Assembly: GCA_001303225.1 (NCBI GenBank)
Contig: LJNI01000008.1
Coordinates: forward strand, 1 to 23,927
Length of the DNA: 23,927 nucleotides
Origin: a candidate division TA06 bacterium DG_78
GTDB taxonomy: Bacteria; Hydrothermota; Tepidihabitantia; SM23-42
Direction of reading: 5' to 3'
Part shown: positions 1 through 8,407 of the stretch, in pieces
Numbering within the stretch: the stretch's first letter is position 1
Layout of the letters: the number at the start of each line of letters is the position of its first letter
Translations under genes and position numbers: made by a program
Notes under the pieces: model-generated
The model's input: only the letters and a program-made list of their open reading frames with translations
Told to the model about the DNA's origin: nothing
Database searches by the model: none

Positions 1-1
1 A

Positions 2-1015
2 ATGACCGACTTCATCATTATGACAAAAGGTTCCTATATGTTTTTGACAGGTCCAGATGTTGTTAAAGCAGCAACCCATGAGGATGTTACCTATGAAGAC
101 CTCGGTGGTGCACTGGTTCACAACGAGAAATCTGGTGTCGCGCACTTTGCTGTCGATTCAGAACTCGAATGTATTGATCTTATAAAAAACTTACTATCAT
201 ATATGCCTCAAAATAATCTGGAAGATCCACCTCCTGTTGAACCAACTGATAATAGCAATCGTATGGACAGGGAATTAGACACGATTATTCCAGAAAGCCC
301 AAATAAGCCGTATGATATGCTTGAGGTAATAAAAAAAGTAGTTGACAATGGTGAATTTGTAGAGGTCCATAAGTATTATGCTTCTAATTTAATTGTTGGA
401 TTTGCACGGCTAAATGGAAGGTCGGTCGGTATTGTTGCAAACCAACCTGCCGTTCTCGCTGGTGTTTTAGGAAATAATTCAGGCATGAAGGGCGCACGAT
501 TCGTGCGTTTCTGCGACTGTTTCAACCTTCCTATTGTCACCTTTGTCGATGTTCCGGGTTTTCTTCCCGGTACTGCTCAAGAATGGGGTGGTGTAATAAA
601 GAACGGAGCAAAACTCCTCTATGCATTCTGTGAGGCGACTGTACCGAGGATTACTGTGATTACACGTAAGGCATACGGTGGTGCGTATTGTGTCATGAGT
701 TCGAAACATACGCGTGCCGACGTCAATTTTGCATGGCCCAGTGCTGAAATTGCAGTCATGGGCCCTGATGGTGCTGTCAAGATACTCTATCGTAAAGAAC
801 TCAAAGAGGCAAAAGACCCCAAGGTGTTAGAAAAAAAATTGATTGATGGATATACGGAAAAATTCGCCAATCCATATGTCACAGCAAGCAAGGGCTACGT
901 AGATGCCATTATAAAACCATCTGAAACACGACCGCGAATCATTGAGGCACTTGAAATTATTGAAAACAAACGAGATATAAATCCGCCAAAAAAACATGGG
1001 AATATACCGTTATAG
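2..1015 (+). CDS. pccB: Acyl-CoA carboxylase, carboxyltransferase (beta) subunit, 5'-truncated; probably propionyl-CoA carboxylase
   Basis: The window opens inside this gene, so only the C-terminal 337 or so residues are seen; the methionine at base 2 is internal. The chain transfers CO2 from carboxybiotin to an acyl-CoA, most likely propionyl-CoA to methylmalonyl-CoA. Visible landmarks of the PccB/MmdA family are MTDF near the start, 'TGPDVVKAATHEDVTYEDLG', 'PGFLPGTAQEWGGVIKNGAK' (oxyanion-hole region of the C-terminal crotonase-like half), 'KAYGGAYCVMSSKH', 'WPSAEIAVMGPDGAV', and the family-typical end 'KKHGNIPL'. A biotin carboxylase and a biotin carrier follow, then methylmalonyl-CoA mutase and epimerase, which supports propionyl-CoA as substrate. 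A decarboxylase subunit (MmdA) is possible from sequence alone, but the ATP-dependent biotin carboxylase downstream favours a carboxylase. Confidence 0.9.
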   Translation: MTDFIIMTKGSYMFLTGPDVVKAATHEDVTYEDLGGALVHNEKSGVAHFAVDSELECIDLIKNLLSYMPQNNLEDPPPVEPTDNSNRMDRELDTIIPESPNKPYDMLEVIKKVVDNGEFVEVHKYYASNLIVGFARLNGRSVGIVANQPAVLAGVLGNNSGMKGARFVRFCDCFNLPIVTFVDVPGFLPGTAQEWGGVIKNGAKLLYAFCEATVPRITVITRKAYGGAYCVMSSKHTRADVNFAWPSAEIAVMGPDGAVKILYRKELKEAKDPKVLEKKLIDGYTEKFANPYVTASKGYVDAIIKPSETRPRIIEALEIIENKRDINPPKKHGNIPL

Positions 1016-1017
1016 CA

Positions 1018-1136
1018 AATTCGAAGCACGAAATTCTCTCTCGACGTCGAGTCTTCCCTCGATGCTGAGTCTCGGGACGAAGCGCGAGACGAGACGGAAA
1101 CTCTAAACAAATACGAATGATCAAAATACAAAACAT
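1018..1136. repeat. R2 repeat copy 1, with the GC-rich 64-bp module in reverse orientation
   Basis: The stretch after pccB begins 'TTCGAAGCACGAAATTCT' and resumes with 'CTCTAAACAAAT' after an insertion. Between them, 1035-1098 is the exact reverse complement (64 of 64 bases by hand) of 3463-3526. The module is GC-rich in an AT-rich setting and contains the 12-bp palindrome CTCGACGTCGAG. The flanks match those of the copies at 3338 and 9575, where the same left-hand sequence is uninterrupted. No gene is seen here. Confidence 0.85.
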
Positions 1137-1189
1137 ATACACTCAGATTGTCTCTTGCTTAAAAGAAACAATAACTTGTACAAAAATGT

Positions 1190-1239
1190 CAGTATGAATC
1201 TACTAACATCCGTTTGCATCAATTTTTGCGGAGCAAAAA
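1190..1239. repeat. H repeat copy A (3' half only) leading into the biotin carboxylase
   Basis: Only the 3' arm is clear, including 'ATCCGTTTGCATCAA'. It is followed by the 7-bp hairpin TTTTTGC (1223-1229), loop GGA, GCAAAAA (1233-1239), and the start codon at 1240 comes directly after the stem. A GGAG Shine-Dalgarno-like stretch lies in the loop and the adjoining base. The stem keeps pairing although its sixth pair differs from the other copies (G-C here). Confidence 0.75.
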
Positions 1240-2748
1240 ATGTTTAAAAAAATATTGGTTGCAAATCGAGGTGAAATTGCCGTACGTGTGCTAAGGGCAT
1301 GTAGGGAAATGGGTATCCCTACCGTCACCATTTATTCTGATGCTGACAAGACTGCCTTACACACCCGTTATGCAGATGAGATCTATCATGTAGGACCTGC
1401 ACCAGCTACAGAAAGTTATTTAAGAATTGAAAAAATAATCGAAATTGCTAAAAAATCGAACGCCGAGGCAATCCATCCTGGCTATGGATTTTTAGCGGAA
1501 AATACAGAATTTGCTAAGGCATGTGAGACAAATAATATAGTATTCATTGGACCAAATTCAAAGGCAATTGAATTACTCGGTGATAAGATTGCCTCTAAAA
1601 AGACAATGACGAAGGCAGGAATCCCAGTCATTCCAGGCAGTGAAGGAGCCATAGAAAAAGATAAAGAAGCAATGAAAATTGCCGAAGAAATTGGTTTCCC
1701 AGTTTTAATAAAGGCAGCAGGTGGTGGTGGTGGAAAAGGCATGCGTGTAGTGAAGAAGAAGGAAGAACTCGTCGGTTCAATGAAGCAAGCAATAGGTGAA
1801 GCAAGTTCTGCATTTGGCAATCCAACAATATTTATCGAAAAGTTTTTAGAAGCACCAAGACATATCGAATTTCAGATTCTCGCGGATAATCATGGTAATG
1901 TAGTTCATCTGTGTGAAAGGGAATGTTCGATACAACGTCGACATCAAAAAATGATTGAGGAAGCTCCTTCAGCAATAATGACCGATGAGTTGCGTAAAAA
2001 GATGGGTGAAGCAGCAGTAAAAGCTGTAAAGGCTTCAAAATATACAAATGCTGGAACTGTTGAATTCATGGTTGATAAAAATAAAAATTTCTATTTTCTA
2101 GAAATGAATACTCGATTACAGGTCGAACATCCTGTTACCGAATTGATCACAGGTATAGATATTGTCAAAGAACAAGTCCATATTGCCTCGGGCGAGAAAT
2201 TGTCTCTTAATCAAGAAGTCGTTAAAATTAATGGTGCAGCAATAGAATGCCGATTATCAGCCGAAGACCCAGAGAATGATTTTGCACCTTCGACCGGTCG
2301 AATCACCGAATTGATCGAACCAGGCGGCCCAGGAGTGAGAGTAGAAAGTGGAGTATGTGAAGGATTTGAAGTCCCTATCTACTATGACCCCTTGATAGCA
2401 AAACTTCTTGTCTGGGCACCAACGAGGCAGAAAGCAATCACACGAATGAAACGGGCATTGAGTGAAACTGTTATACGTGGCATTAAGACGTCTATTCCTT
2501 TCCATTTAATCGTGATGGGACATGAAAGATTTATTGCCGGTGACTATGATACTACATTTATTGACAAAGTGCTCGGAAAAATTCAATACAAAAAACAACA
2601 CTACGAGGTTGCGGCGATCGCAGTAGCAATCGGTAAAATCTTAAGGGAGCAGTATGTGACGACAGCACAGACGAAAAAGCAAACACGAATCAGTCAGTGG
2701 AAATTAGCTGCTCGTCCTGTTAGATATAAACGTTGGCATAGTGAATAA
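1240..2748 (+). CDS. pccA: Biotin carboxylase subunit of the first acyl-CoA carboxylase (PccA/AccC type)
   Basis: This 502-residue enzyme carboxylates carrier-bound biotin using ATP and bicarbonate. The three biotin carboxylase parts are present in order: N-terminal domain from '[20 protein letters not shown]', ATP-grasp domain with glycine-rich loop '[13 protein letters not shown]' and '[19 protein letters not shown]', then '[14 protein letters not shown]' carrying the catalytic Arg and Glu. The C-terminal domain includes '[19 protein letters not shown]'. The length suits a stand-alone subunit; the biotin carrier found fused in many PccA proteins is a separate gene 94 bp downstream. The ATG at 1240 gives the canonical '[12 protein letters not shown]' start. 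Context points to propionyl-CoA, although biotin carboxylase subunits can be shared between carboxyltransferases. Confidence 0.93.
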   Translation: MFKKILVANRGEIAVRVLRACREMGIPTVTIYSDADKTALHTRYADEIYHVGPAPATESYLRIEKIIEIAKKSNAEAIHPGYGFLAENTEFAKACETNNIVFIGPNSKAIELLGDKIASKKTMTKAGIPVIPGSEGAIEKDKEAMKIAEEIGFPVLIKAAGGGGGKGMRVVKKKEELVGSMKQAIGEASSAFGNPTIFIEKFLEAPRHIEFQILADNHGNVVHLCERECSIQRRHQKMIEEAPSAIMTDELRKKMGEAAVKAVKASKYTNAGTVEFMVDKNKNFYFLEMNTRLQVEHPVTELITGIDIVKEQVHIASGEKLSLNQEVVKINGAAIECRLSAEDPENDFAPSTGRITELIEPGGPGVRVESGVCEGFEVPIYYDPLIAKLLVWAPTRQKAITRMKRALSETVIRGIKTSIPFHLIVMGHERFIAGDYDTTFIDKVLGKIQYKKQHYEVAAIAVAIGKILREQYVTTAQTKKQTRISQWKLAARPVRYKRWHSE

Positions 2749-2842
2749 GCTTAACTTTTTATTAAACTCATTCTGTCTTCACATAAAAGACGAGCTCCTG
2801 TTTATCTAACGGGGTCACAGGCGATGATGAGGAGAATGTAGC

Positions 2843-3337
2843 ATGGCATATATTGTTAAAATCGATAATAAAGAATTCAGAATCGATATTGCAAGAGAAG
2901 GTGATCGTTTTAACATACTCCTCAATAACCAAGAATTACCTGCGGAAGTCATTGCAGGATATCACAGTGCTCGATTTACACTAATCGTCAACAAAAAACT
3001 TTACAACATTGTTTTTAATACCGATAATCAAATTTCCGTAAATGAAGAGGAGTATACTGCTGAAATCTATGATGAACAAATTCACAAACTCATAAAAGCA
3101 AGTCCAGAAGCGAACCATAAAAAAGAAATTGTAATTACTGTACCAATGCCTGGCTTAGTCATTGATATAGAAGTAAAAGAAAATGACAAGATTATCTCTG
3201 GACAGGGACTCATTATTGTTGAAGCGATGAAGATGCAGAATGAAATAAAGGCACCGAGAGACGGCGTAATTAAGAAAATTCTCGTGAAAAAAGGACAGAC
3301 AGTTAATAGTAGAGAAACACTGCTCGTAATGGAATGA
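2843..3337 (+). CDS. Biotin carboxyl carrier protein with BT-like N-terminal region (first carboxylase)
   Basis: This 164-residue protein carries biotin between the biotin carboxylase and the carboxyltransferase. Its C-terminal 75 residues are a biotinyl domain: 'PMPGLVIDIEV', then the biotinylation motif 'VEAMKMQNE' with the acceptor lysine at residue 130, and 'APRDGVIKKILVKKGQTV'. The N-terminal 85 or so residues ('YIVKIDNKEFRIDI...') look beta-rich and probably correspond to the BT domain that joins alpha and beta subunits in PCC/MCC; that part is inference. A GGAGA ribosome-binding site at 2831-2835 supports the ATG at 2843. Together with the upstream gene it forms a split PccA. The downstream family R2 repeat begins directly after the stop codon. 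Confidence 0.92.
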   Translation: MAYIVKIDNKEFRIDIAREGDRFNILLNNQELPAEVIAGYHSARFTLIVNKKLYNIVFNTDNQISVNEEEYTAEIYDEQIHKLIKASPEANHKKEIVITVPMPGLVIDIEVKENDKIISGQGLIIVEAMKMQNEIKAPRDGVIKKILVKKGQTVNSRETLLVME

Positions 3338-3690
3338 AAATTCTAAGCACGAAATTCTAAACAAATCCTAATGAATAAAATTCAAATTTCTCAAACAGAT
3401 ATTTTGGAATTTAGATATTTGAATTTTAATATTGTTTCGGATTTCTGTCTCACGCCGAGCATTCCGTCTCGTCTCGCGCTTCGTCCCGAGACTCAGCATC
3501 GAGGGAAGACTCGACGTCGAGAGAGACACGAGGCGGATATTCTGCCGAAAATTTCAAAATTTTCAATTTTGTTCAATTTTCAAGTATCCTCGCCTACGGT
3601 ACCTTTGGTGAAAATCTTATCTCATTTCATCGATGCGTATGCATCTTGTAGAAAGAAGATTTTTGGAAGAATTTAGGATTTACTAAGGAT
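3338..3690. repeat. Intergenic region with R2 repeat copy 2, forward 64-bp module and AT-rich tail
   Basis: No convincing gene lies in this 353-bp gap. It starts with 'TAAGCACGAAATTCTAAACA', continues through an AT-rich imperfect inverted repeat ending 'ATTGTTTCGGATTTCTGTC', then carries the GC-rich module at 3463-3526 (same bases as 1035-1098 on the other strand) and the flank 'CACGAGGCGGATATT', also seen at 9768-9782. From about 3540 it holds another AT-rich self-complementary stretch ('GAAAATTTCAAAATTTTC'). The last 40 bases may be remnant coding sequence of the mutase gene (see findings). An open frame from 3371 to 3676 runs through these repeats and is not credible as a gene. Confidence 0.8.
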
Positions 3691-5241
3691 ATGTTATTTT
3701 CTCCTGATGATTTAAAAGATTTTGATTACAAACGAAACCTCGGTGATCCTGGTGAATATCCATTTACTCGAGGTGTCTATTCAACAATGTATACAGGCCG
3801 CCTCTGGACAATACGTCAGTACTCAGGTTACGCTACAGCCGAGGAATCGAACAAGCGGTATAAGTACCTTCTCAAGCAGGGCCAGACTGGGCTCTCAGTA
3901 GCATTTGATTTACCTACACAGATGGGATATGACTCAGATAACCCAATCTCCGATGGTGAAGTCGGTAAAACTGGAGTAGCTATTGATACCCTGCAAGACA
4001 TGGAAACACTCTTCGATGGAATACCACTCGACAAGGTGAGTACGTCAATGACAATCAACGCAACTGCGGCAATTTTATTAGCAATGTATATTGCAATTGC
4101 AGAGAAGCAGGGAGTTGTACTATCAGTTCTTCAGGGCACGATTCAAAATGATATACTCAAAGAGTATATTGCCAGGGGTGCCTACATTTATCCACCAGCA
4201 GCATCCATGAAGCTCACCGTCGATATTATATCGTATTGTAGCACATCTCTGCCCACGTGGAATACAATATCTATCTCTGGCTATCACGTCAGAGAGGCAG
4301 GTGCAACAGCAGCCCAAGAAGTTGCTTTTACTCTGGCAAATGGTATTGCCTATGTAAACGCAGTTATTGAACAAGGAAAACTTGATATTGATGAATTTGC
4401 TCCTCGGCTTTCTTTCTTCTTTAATGCCCATAATAACTTCTTTGAGGAAATTGCAAAATTTCGAGCAGCGAGACGGATATGGGCAAAAATCATGAAAGAG
4501 AAGTTCCACGCGAAAAATCCAAAATCGTGGATGTTGAGATTCCATACGCAGACAGGTGGTTCAACACTCACTGCCCAAGAACCTGAAAATAATGCCATTA
4601 GGGTCGCGCTTCAAGCACTCGCTGCAGTTCTCGGCGGAACACAGAGTCTCCATACCAATTCTCGTGATGAAGCACTTTCTTTACCAACCGAAGATGCAGT
4701 TAAATTGGCACTACGCACGCAACAGATTATTGCTTATGAAAGTAGAATTCCGGAAGTGATAGATCCACTAGGTGGTTCTTATTTTATTGAACACACGACA
4801 AATAAATTAGAAAAAGAAATAAATACATATCTTGACGAAATCGAGACAATGGGCGGTGCATTACAGGCAATCGAGAACGGATATTTTCAAAAACAGATTC
4901 ATCAGAGTGCCTACACATATCAAAAAGCTATAGAGAACAATGAGATTTCTGTCATTGGTGTTAATTCCTTCGTCACCGAGAAAGTACTAACCACACGTGC
5001 AATCCTCAAGGTTGAGCCGAAAGTAGTAAAGATACAAATAGACAGAATAAAAAAAATTAAGGCGAAAAGGAATAACAAAAATGTTAACAGTGCACTAAAT
5101 AATTTACGAGATGCTGCGATTCAAAATTGCAACGTAATGGAACCAATACTCAATTGCGTAAAAGAATATGCTACAGTAGGAGAAATATCAGATATTTTAA
5201 GAAAAGTTTACGGAGAGTATAAGGAGAAATCTCTCTTTTAG
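3691..5241 (+). CDS. Methylmalonyl-CoA mutase, catalytic (large) subunit without the cobalamin-binding domain
   Basis: This 516-residue chain interconverts (R)-methylmalonyl-CoA and succinyl-CoA with adenosylcobalamin. It is the archaeal/thermophile-type catalytic TIM barrel: '[20 protein letters not shown]', '[20 protein letters not shown]', '[11 protein letters not shown]', '[16 protein letters not shown]', '[20 protein letters not shown]'. Residues equivalent to P. shermanii Tyr89, Arg207, Tyr243 and His244 are Tyr44, Arg162, Tyr198 and His199, at matching spacing. That supports methylmalonyl-CoA over isobutyryl- or 2-hydroxyisobutyryl-CoA, whose mutases change the Tyr and Arg. The B12-binding domain is absent and must be a separate subunit, not encoded in this window; nor is a MeaB chaperone. 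The N-terminus looks short for the family, and similarity seems to continue upstream of this ATG, so the start is uncertain. Confidence 0.92.
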   Translation: MLFSPDDLKDFDYKRNLGDPGEYPFTRGVYSTMYTGRLWTIRQYSGYATAEESNKRYKYLLKQGQTGLSVAFDLPTQMGYDSDNPISDGEVGKTGVAIDTLQDMETLFDGIPLDKVSTSMTINATAAILLAMYIAIAEKQGVVLSVLQGTIQNDILKEYIARGAYIYPPAASMKLTVDIISYCSTSLPTWNTISISGYHVREAGATAAQEVAFTLANGIAYVNAVIEQGKLDIDEFAPRLSFFFNAHNNFFEEIAKFRAARRIWAKIMKEKFHAKNPKSWMLRFHTQTGGSTLTAQEPENNAIRVALQALAAVLGGTQSLHTNSRDEALSLPTEDAVKLALRTQQIIAYESRIPEVIDPLGGSYFIEHTTNKLEKEINTYLDEIETMGGALQAIENGYFQKQIHQSAYTYQKAIENNEISVIGVNSFVTEKVLTTRAILKVEPKVVKIQIDRIKKIKAKRNNKNVNSALNNLRDAAIQNCNVMEPILNCVKEYATVGEISDILRKVYGEYKEKSLF

Positions 5242-5336
5242 ATTCAAACAGATGACAGCTGATGCAAACGGATATTTTTATCTGTATGAATCTGCATTAA
5301 TCCGTATGAATCTATTTTTTCGAAGAAAAAAGGAGG
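5241..5336. repeat. H repeat copy B: 34-nt inverted arms, 7-bp hairpin and Shine-Dalgarno
   Basis: The 5' arm (5241-5274) and 3' arm (5279-5312) can pair at 25 of 34 positions around a 4-nt loop. The 5' arm starts on the last base of the mutase stop codon. A second hairpin, TTTTTTC (5315-5321), loop GAA, GAAAAAA (5325-5331), is followed at once by GGAGG (5332-5336), the ribosome-binding site for the gene at 5341. Confidence 0.85.
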
Positions 5337-5340
5337 TTAA

Positions 5341-6429
5341 ATGATTTTTGGTGTTCCAAGAGAACTGGCGCCATTTAAAGATATCCCTGAGTTCAGGGTC
5401 GGTTTATCGCCGATGGGTGTATATGAATTGTCATTATACGGTGCAAAGGTTTATGTAGAAACTAACGCTGGTAAAGGCGCAGGATTTTCTGATGTTGACT
5501 ACGAGAAGGCAGGTGCTACAATTGTCTATTCAAAAGAAGAGGCATACCGAAGAGCAGATGTCGTTTTAAAGGTGCGTCGACCACAACAGGAAGAATACGC
5601 CTTTATCACAGAGAATCAAGTAATCATGGGGTTTATTCATTTGATAACAGCGCGTAAAGAATTCATTAAATTAGTAGAGGACAAAAAAATTACTTTGATA
5701 GGGTATGAAATTGTGCAAAAGAGTGATGGTAGACTTCCCATTGTAATACCGATGAGTGAAATGGCTGGTAAACTTTCTGTACAATTAGCCGCTCGTTTAT
5801 TAGAATCTCCGGGTGGTGGTCGAGGTATTTTACTCAGTGGTATTGCTGGAATTCCACCAGCAGAGGTTGTTATTCTTGGTGCAGGAACATTAGGGAATAA
5901 CGCTGCACAGGCGTTTGCTGGTATCGGAGCAAATGTATATGCACTTGACATCGACCGTGATTGTCTCGACGAACTTGCCAGAAGCACTGCAGGCATGAGA
6001 GTAACAACGATGTTCGCTACAAAACATAACATAGAAAAGTTAGTAAAATTTGCAGATGTTGTCATTGGTGCAGTATTGTTGCCGGGCAAACGTTCTCCTA
6101 TATTAGTATCAAAAGAAATGGTGAAGACTATGCGGAAAGGCGCAGTGATTATTGACTTTTCAATTGATCAAGGTGGGTGTATTGAAACTTCAAAAATAAC
6201 ACCAAGTGGAAAATTCATATACCGTGAACATGACGTAATACATTTCTGCATGCCCAATGCCACGACACTTGTGGCTCGAACAGCAACCCATACAATAACG
6301 TCGAGTGCTTTCCCTTATTTAAGAACTATTGCAGAACACGGTTTTGAGCAAGCACTCCGTGAAAATGAAGACCTCCAGAGAGGGATCTACGCAGAAAAAG
6401 GCTCCGTCCGAAAGGAGTATCTGCCATGA
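5341..6429 (+). CDS. Alanine dehydrogenase / PNT-family NAD(P)-dependent dehydrogenase
   Basis: This 362-residue protein belongs to the alanine dehydrogenase/transhydrogenase-alpha family; the likely reaction is NAD-linked interconversion of pyruvate plus ammonia with alanine. Candidate active-site residues fall near their usual places: Arg19 ('EFRVGLSP'), Lys77 ('VVLKVRRP'), His100 ('MGFIHL') and Asp276 ('DFSIDQGGCIETS'). The nucleotide-binding loop is 'VVILGAGTLGNNAAQAF' at about 177-192, and 'GRLPIVIPMSEMAGKLSVQ' is the conserved central segment. GGAGG five bases upstream of the ATG supports the start. The gene overlaps the next one by four bases (ATGA), so the two are translationally coupled. 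In an amino-acid-degrading operon it may dispose of amino groups or reductant as alanine. Substrate is not proven by sequence. Confidence 0.8.
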   Translation: MIFGVPRELAPFKDIPEFRVGLSPMGVYELSLYGAKVYVETNAGKGAGFSDVDYEKAGATIVYSKEEAYRRADVVLKVRRPQQEEYAFITENQVIMGFIHLITARKEFIKLVEDKKITLIGYEIVQKSDGRLPIVIPMSEMAGKLSVQLAARLLESPGGGRGILLSGIAGIPPAEVVILGAGTLGNNAAQAFAGIGANVYALDIDRDCLDELARSTAGMRVTTMFATKHNIEKLVKFADVVIGAVLLPGKRSPILVSKEMVKTMRKGAVIIDFSIDQGGCIETSKITPSGKFIYREHDVIHFCMPNATTLVARTATHTITSSAFPYLRTIAEHGFEQALRENEDLQRGIYAEKGSVRKEYLP

Positions 6430-7721
6430 GTTGGTTTGATGACTACAAAAAAAAGAAGGGTTCTATCGAAGAAGCCGTGTCGGTTGTCAAAAGTAATGAC
6501 CGTGTTTATGTAAGTGGTAATGCTGCAACACCATTCCGGCTCATGGAATCGCTTGCTCTGCGTAAAGATGAACTGCACAATGTTGAAATAGTGCATGTTT
6601 TGTTATTTGGTGATGACCCGCTATCAAAACCCGGTATGGAAGGTCATTTTAGGCACAATTCATTGTTTGTGGGACCAGCAGACCGTACAGCAGTGAACGA
6701 AGGTAAGGCTGATTATATCCCTGTCTTTCTCTATGAAATACCCAGTCTCTTCCAAAGCGGATTGTTACCGATTGATGTTGCATTTATGCATTTATCACCT
6801 CCTGATGAACATGGTTTTATGAGTTATGGAGTCGAGTGTCTCGCATCAAAGGCTGCTGCTGAAACAGCAAAGATCGTGGTTGCACAAGTCAATGATAAAA
6901 TGCCACGGACCTTGGGCGATTCTTTCATCCATGTTTCTCGTGTATCTAAGATTGCTGAGATATCTGAGGATCTTCCAGAACTTCGTCCTATTCCATTTAC
7001 TGATGTTGAACAGAAAATTGGTTCGTATATTGCTTCTTTAGTAGAAGATGGATCAACACTTCAACTCGGCATCGGTGGTATTCCAAATGCAGCATTAAAA
7101 GCAATGTTCGATAAAAAAAATCTCGGCATCCATACTGAGATGGTTTCAGATAGCATAATTGAGGCAATCGAAGCAGGTGTCATAACTGGAAGCGAAAAAA
7201 CGTTACATGCTGGCAAGATTATTGCAACATTTTATCTCGGTACAAATAAGTTATATGAAGCTATTGATAACAACCCCATTTTTGAAACCCACCCTACAGA
7301 TTACACCAACCATCCCTATATTATTGGTCAAAATGAAAAAATGGTTGCGATCAATTCTGCGATTGAAGTTGACTTAACCGGTCAGGTATCCTCTGATTCT
7401 ATTGGGACCAAAATATACTCGGGGTTTGGAGGTCAGGTCGACTTTATTCGTGGTGCAGCACAGTCCAAAGGTGGGAAACCAATCATTGCACTTCCCTCAA
7501 CTACAAAAGGAGGAGCGATTTCTAAAATTGGTCCTACACTACAGTTGGGTGCTGGTGTTGTTACAAGTCGAGCAGATGTACATTATGTGGTAACCGAATA
7601 TGGAATTGCCTATCTCCACGGCAAGAATTTACGCCAACGTGCCGAAGCACTCATCAACATCGCCCACCCTGATTTTCGCTTAATGCTCGAAGAAGGAGCG
7701 AAGAAGAGAAAGCTACTTTAG
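6426..7721 (+). CDS. Acetyl-CoA hydrolase/transferase family CoA-transferase (4-hydroxybutyrate CoA-transferase type)
   Basis: This 431-residue cytosolic enzyme moves CoA between acyl-CoAs and free acids through an enzyme-glutamyl-CoA intermediate. The catalytic Glu is in 'LGIHTEMVSD' at residue 238, the same number reported for Clostridium AbfT. Other family marks are 'LQLGIGGIPNAAL', 'YSGFGGQVDFIRGAAQS' and the C-terminal 'VTEYGIAYLHGKNLRQRAEA'. It overlaps the upstream gene by four bases and has its own AAAGGAG at 6411-6417. In this setting it could exchange CoA between acetate, propionate, butyrate or succinate and the acyl-CoA products of the operon, saving the thioester energy. Donor and acceptor cannot be read from the sequence. 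Confidence 0.88.
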   Translation: MSWFDDYKKKKGSIEEAVSVVKSNDRVYVSGNAATPFRLMESLALRKDELHNVEIVHVLLFGDDPLSKPGMEGHFRHNSLFVGPADRTAVNEGKADYIPVFLYEIPSLFQSGLLPIDVAFMHLSPPDEHGFMSYGVECLASKAAAETAKIVVAQVNDKMPRTLGDSFIHVSRVSKIAEISEDLPELRPIPFTDVEQKIGSYIASLVEDGSTLQLGIGGIPNAALKAMFDKKNLGIHTEMVSDSIIEAIEAGVITGSEKTLHAGKIIATFYLGTNKLYEAIDNNPIFETHPTDYTNHPYIIGQNEKMVAINSAIEVDLTGQVSSDSIGTKIYSGFGGQVDFIRGAAQSKGGKPIIALPSTTKGGAISKIGPTLQLGAGVVTSRADVHYVVTEYGIAYLHGKNLRQRAEALINIAHPDFRLMLEEGAKKRKLL

Positions 7722-7992
7722 TTCATAGTTTTATGTTAAAGGACGTGGCTGATTGTATGTTTAATTATTGTGTGTTTATGGGTCAGGGTAACCCCCTCGG
7801 CGTCTGTCTCACATCGAGTTCGACACACGAGATGGAGCCTCAGGACGAGACGGAAACCCGTATCGTCAAGAGGTAACGGTTCTTAAATATCGTAACCATA
7901 ACCTTTAACCGAAACGGGTATCGTGACCGTGACCATAACCAATTTTGAGGAAACGAACCACAATGACAAATAACATTTAACAATTTTTACTT
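7722..7992. repeat. Intergenic stretch with degenerate R2-like copy and CCGT/ACC-rich repeat tract
   Basis: No gene is seen in these 271 bases. At 7801-7856 'GTCTGTCTCACATCGAG' and 'GGACGAGACGGAAAC' resemble the ends of the R2 GC-rich module, so this looks like a decayed copy. From 7855 to 7945 there are short repeated pieces: 'CCCGTATCGT' near 7857, 'CGGGTATCGTGACCGTGACC' near 7915, and 'CGTAACCATAACC' against 'CGTGACCATAACC'. These can fold imperfectly. No clear Shine-Dalgarno precedes the next gene. Confidence 0.5.
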
Positions 7993-8385
7993 ATGAAATT
8001 AGAACACATCGGTATTGCCGTAAAAAGTATTGAAGACAAGTTGAAAATATGGCGTGACATCCTCGGTCTAAAACGTCACATCATACAAGAAGTACCAGAC
8101 CAGAAAGTTAGAATTGCTGTCTTGGAGATGGGTGACATACACATTGAATTAATAGAACCGACAGACACCCACAGCAATGTACATAAATTTATCGAAAAAA
8201 GAGGTGAGGGCCTGCACCATCTCTGTTTTGAAGTTGAAGACATCGAAGCTATACTTTCAAATATGAAGAAAAATGGAATAAAATTAATTGACGAGGTTCC
8301 TAGAAAAGGGGCCTATGCAGAAAAAATTGCCTTTATCCATCCAAAGGATATGGGTGGTGTTTTAATTGAATTATGTGAAAGATAA
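7993..8385 (+). CDS. mce: Methylmalonyl-CoA epimerase
   Basis: This 130-residue VOC-superfamily protein converts (S)-methylmalonyl-CoA, the carboxylase product, to the (R) form used by the mutase. Two babab modules are visible. Likely metal-binding residues are His5 in 'MKLEHIGIAV', His75 or His76 in 'GLHHLCFEV', and Glu127 in the C-terminal 'GGVLIELCER'. 'KIAFIHPKDMGGVLIEL' is typical of the epimerase rather than other VOC proteins. The length matches the family (about 130-150 residues). No obvious ribosome-binding site precedes the ATG; the start is chosen because the first strand begins at residue 2. Proximity to the carboxylase and mutase genes supports the assignment. Confidence 0.93.
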   Translation: MKLEHIGIAVKSIEDKLKIWRDILGLKRHIIQEVPDQKVRIAVLEMGDIHIELIEPTDTHSNVHKFIEKRGEGLHHLCFEVEDIEAILSNMKKNGIKLIDEVPRKGAYAEKIAFIHPKDMGGVLIELCER

Positions 8386-8407
8386 ACTTCATATGTAAGG
8401 AGGAATA

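Noticed and set aside
1482..1820. Minus-strand open frame of 112 codons inside the biotin carboxylase gene
   Set aside because: It is antisense to a clearly conserved gene, has a biased Pro/Phe/Ser composition, and no ribosome-binding site or family resemblance.
3371..3676. 101-codon open frame on + strand
   Set aside because: It runs through the R2 repeat and its GC-rich module. The same module occurs in reverse and in other frames elsewhere, so coding is not conserved.
3691..5241. Isobutyryl-CoA or 2-hydroxyisobutyryl-CoA mutase
   Set aside because: Tyr44 and Arg162, at the spacing of P. shermanii Tyr89 and Arg207, match methylmalonyl-CoA mutase; the other mutases change these positions.
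5241..5331. H repeats as simple intrinsic terminators (inverted arms followed by a T-run)
   Set aside because: The T-run pairs with an A-run and is followed at once by a ribosome-binding site and start codon, and the arms are only 60-75% complementary. Partial termination control is not excluded, but a plain terminator is a poor description.
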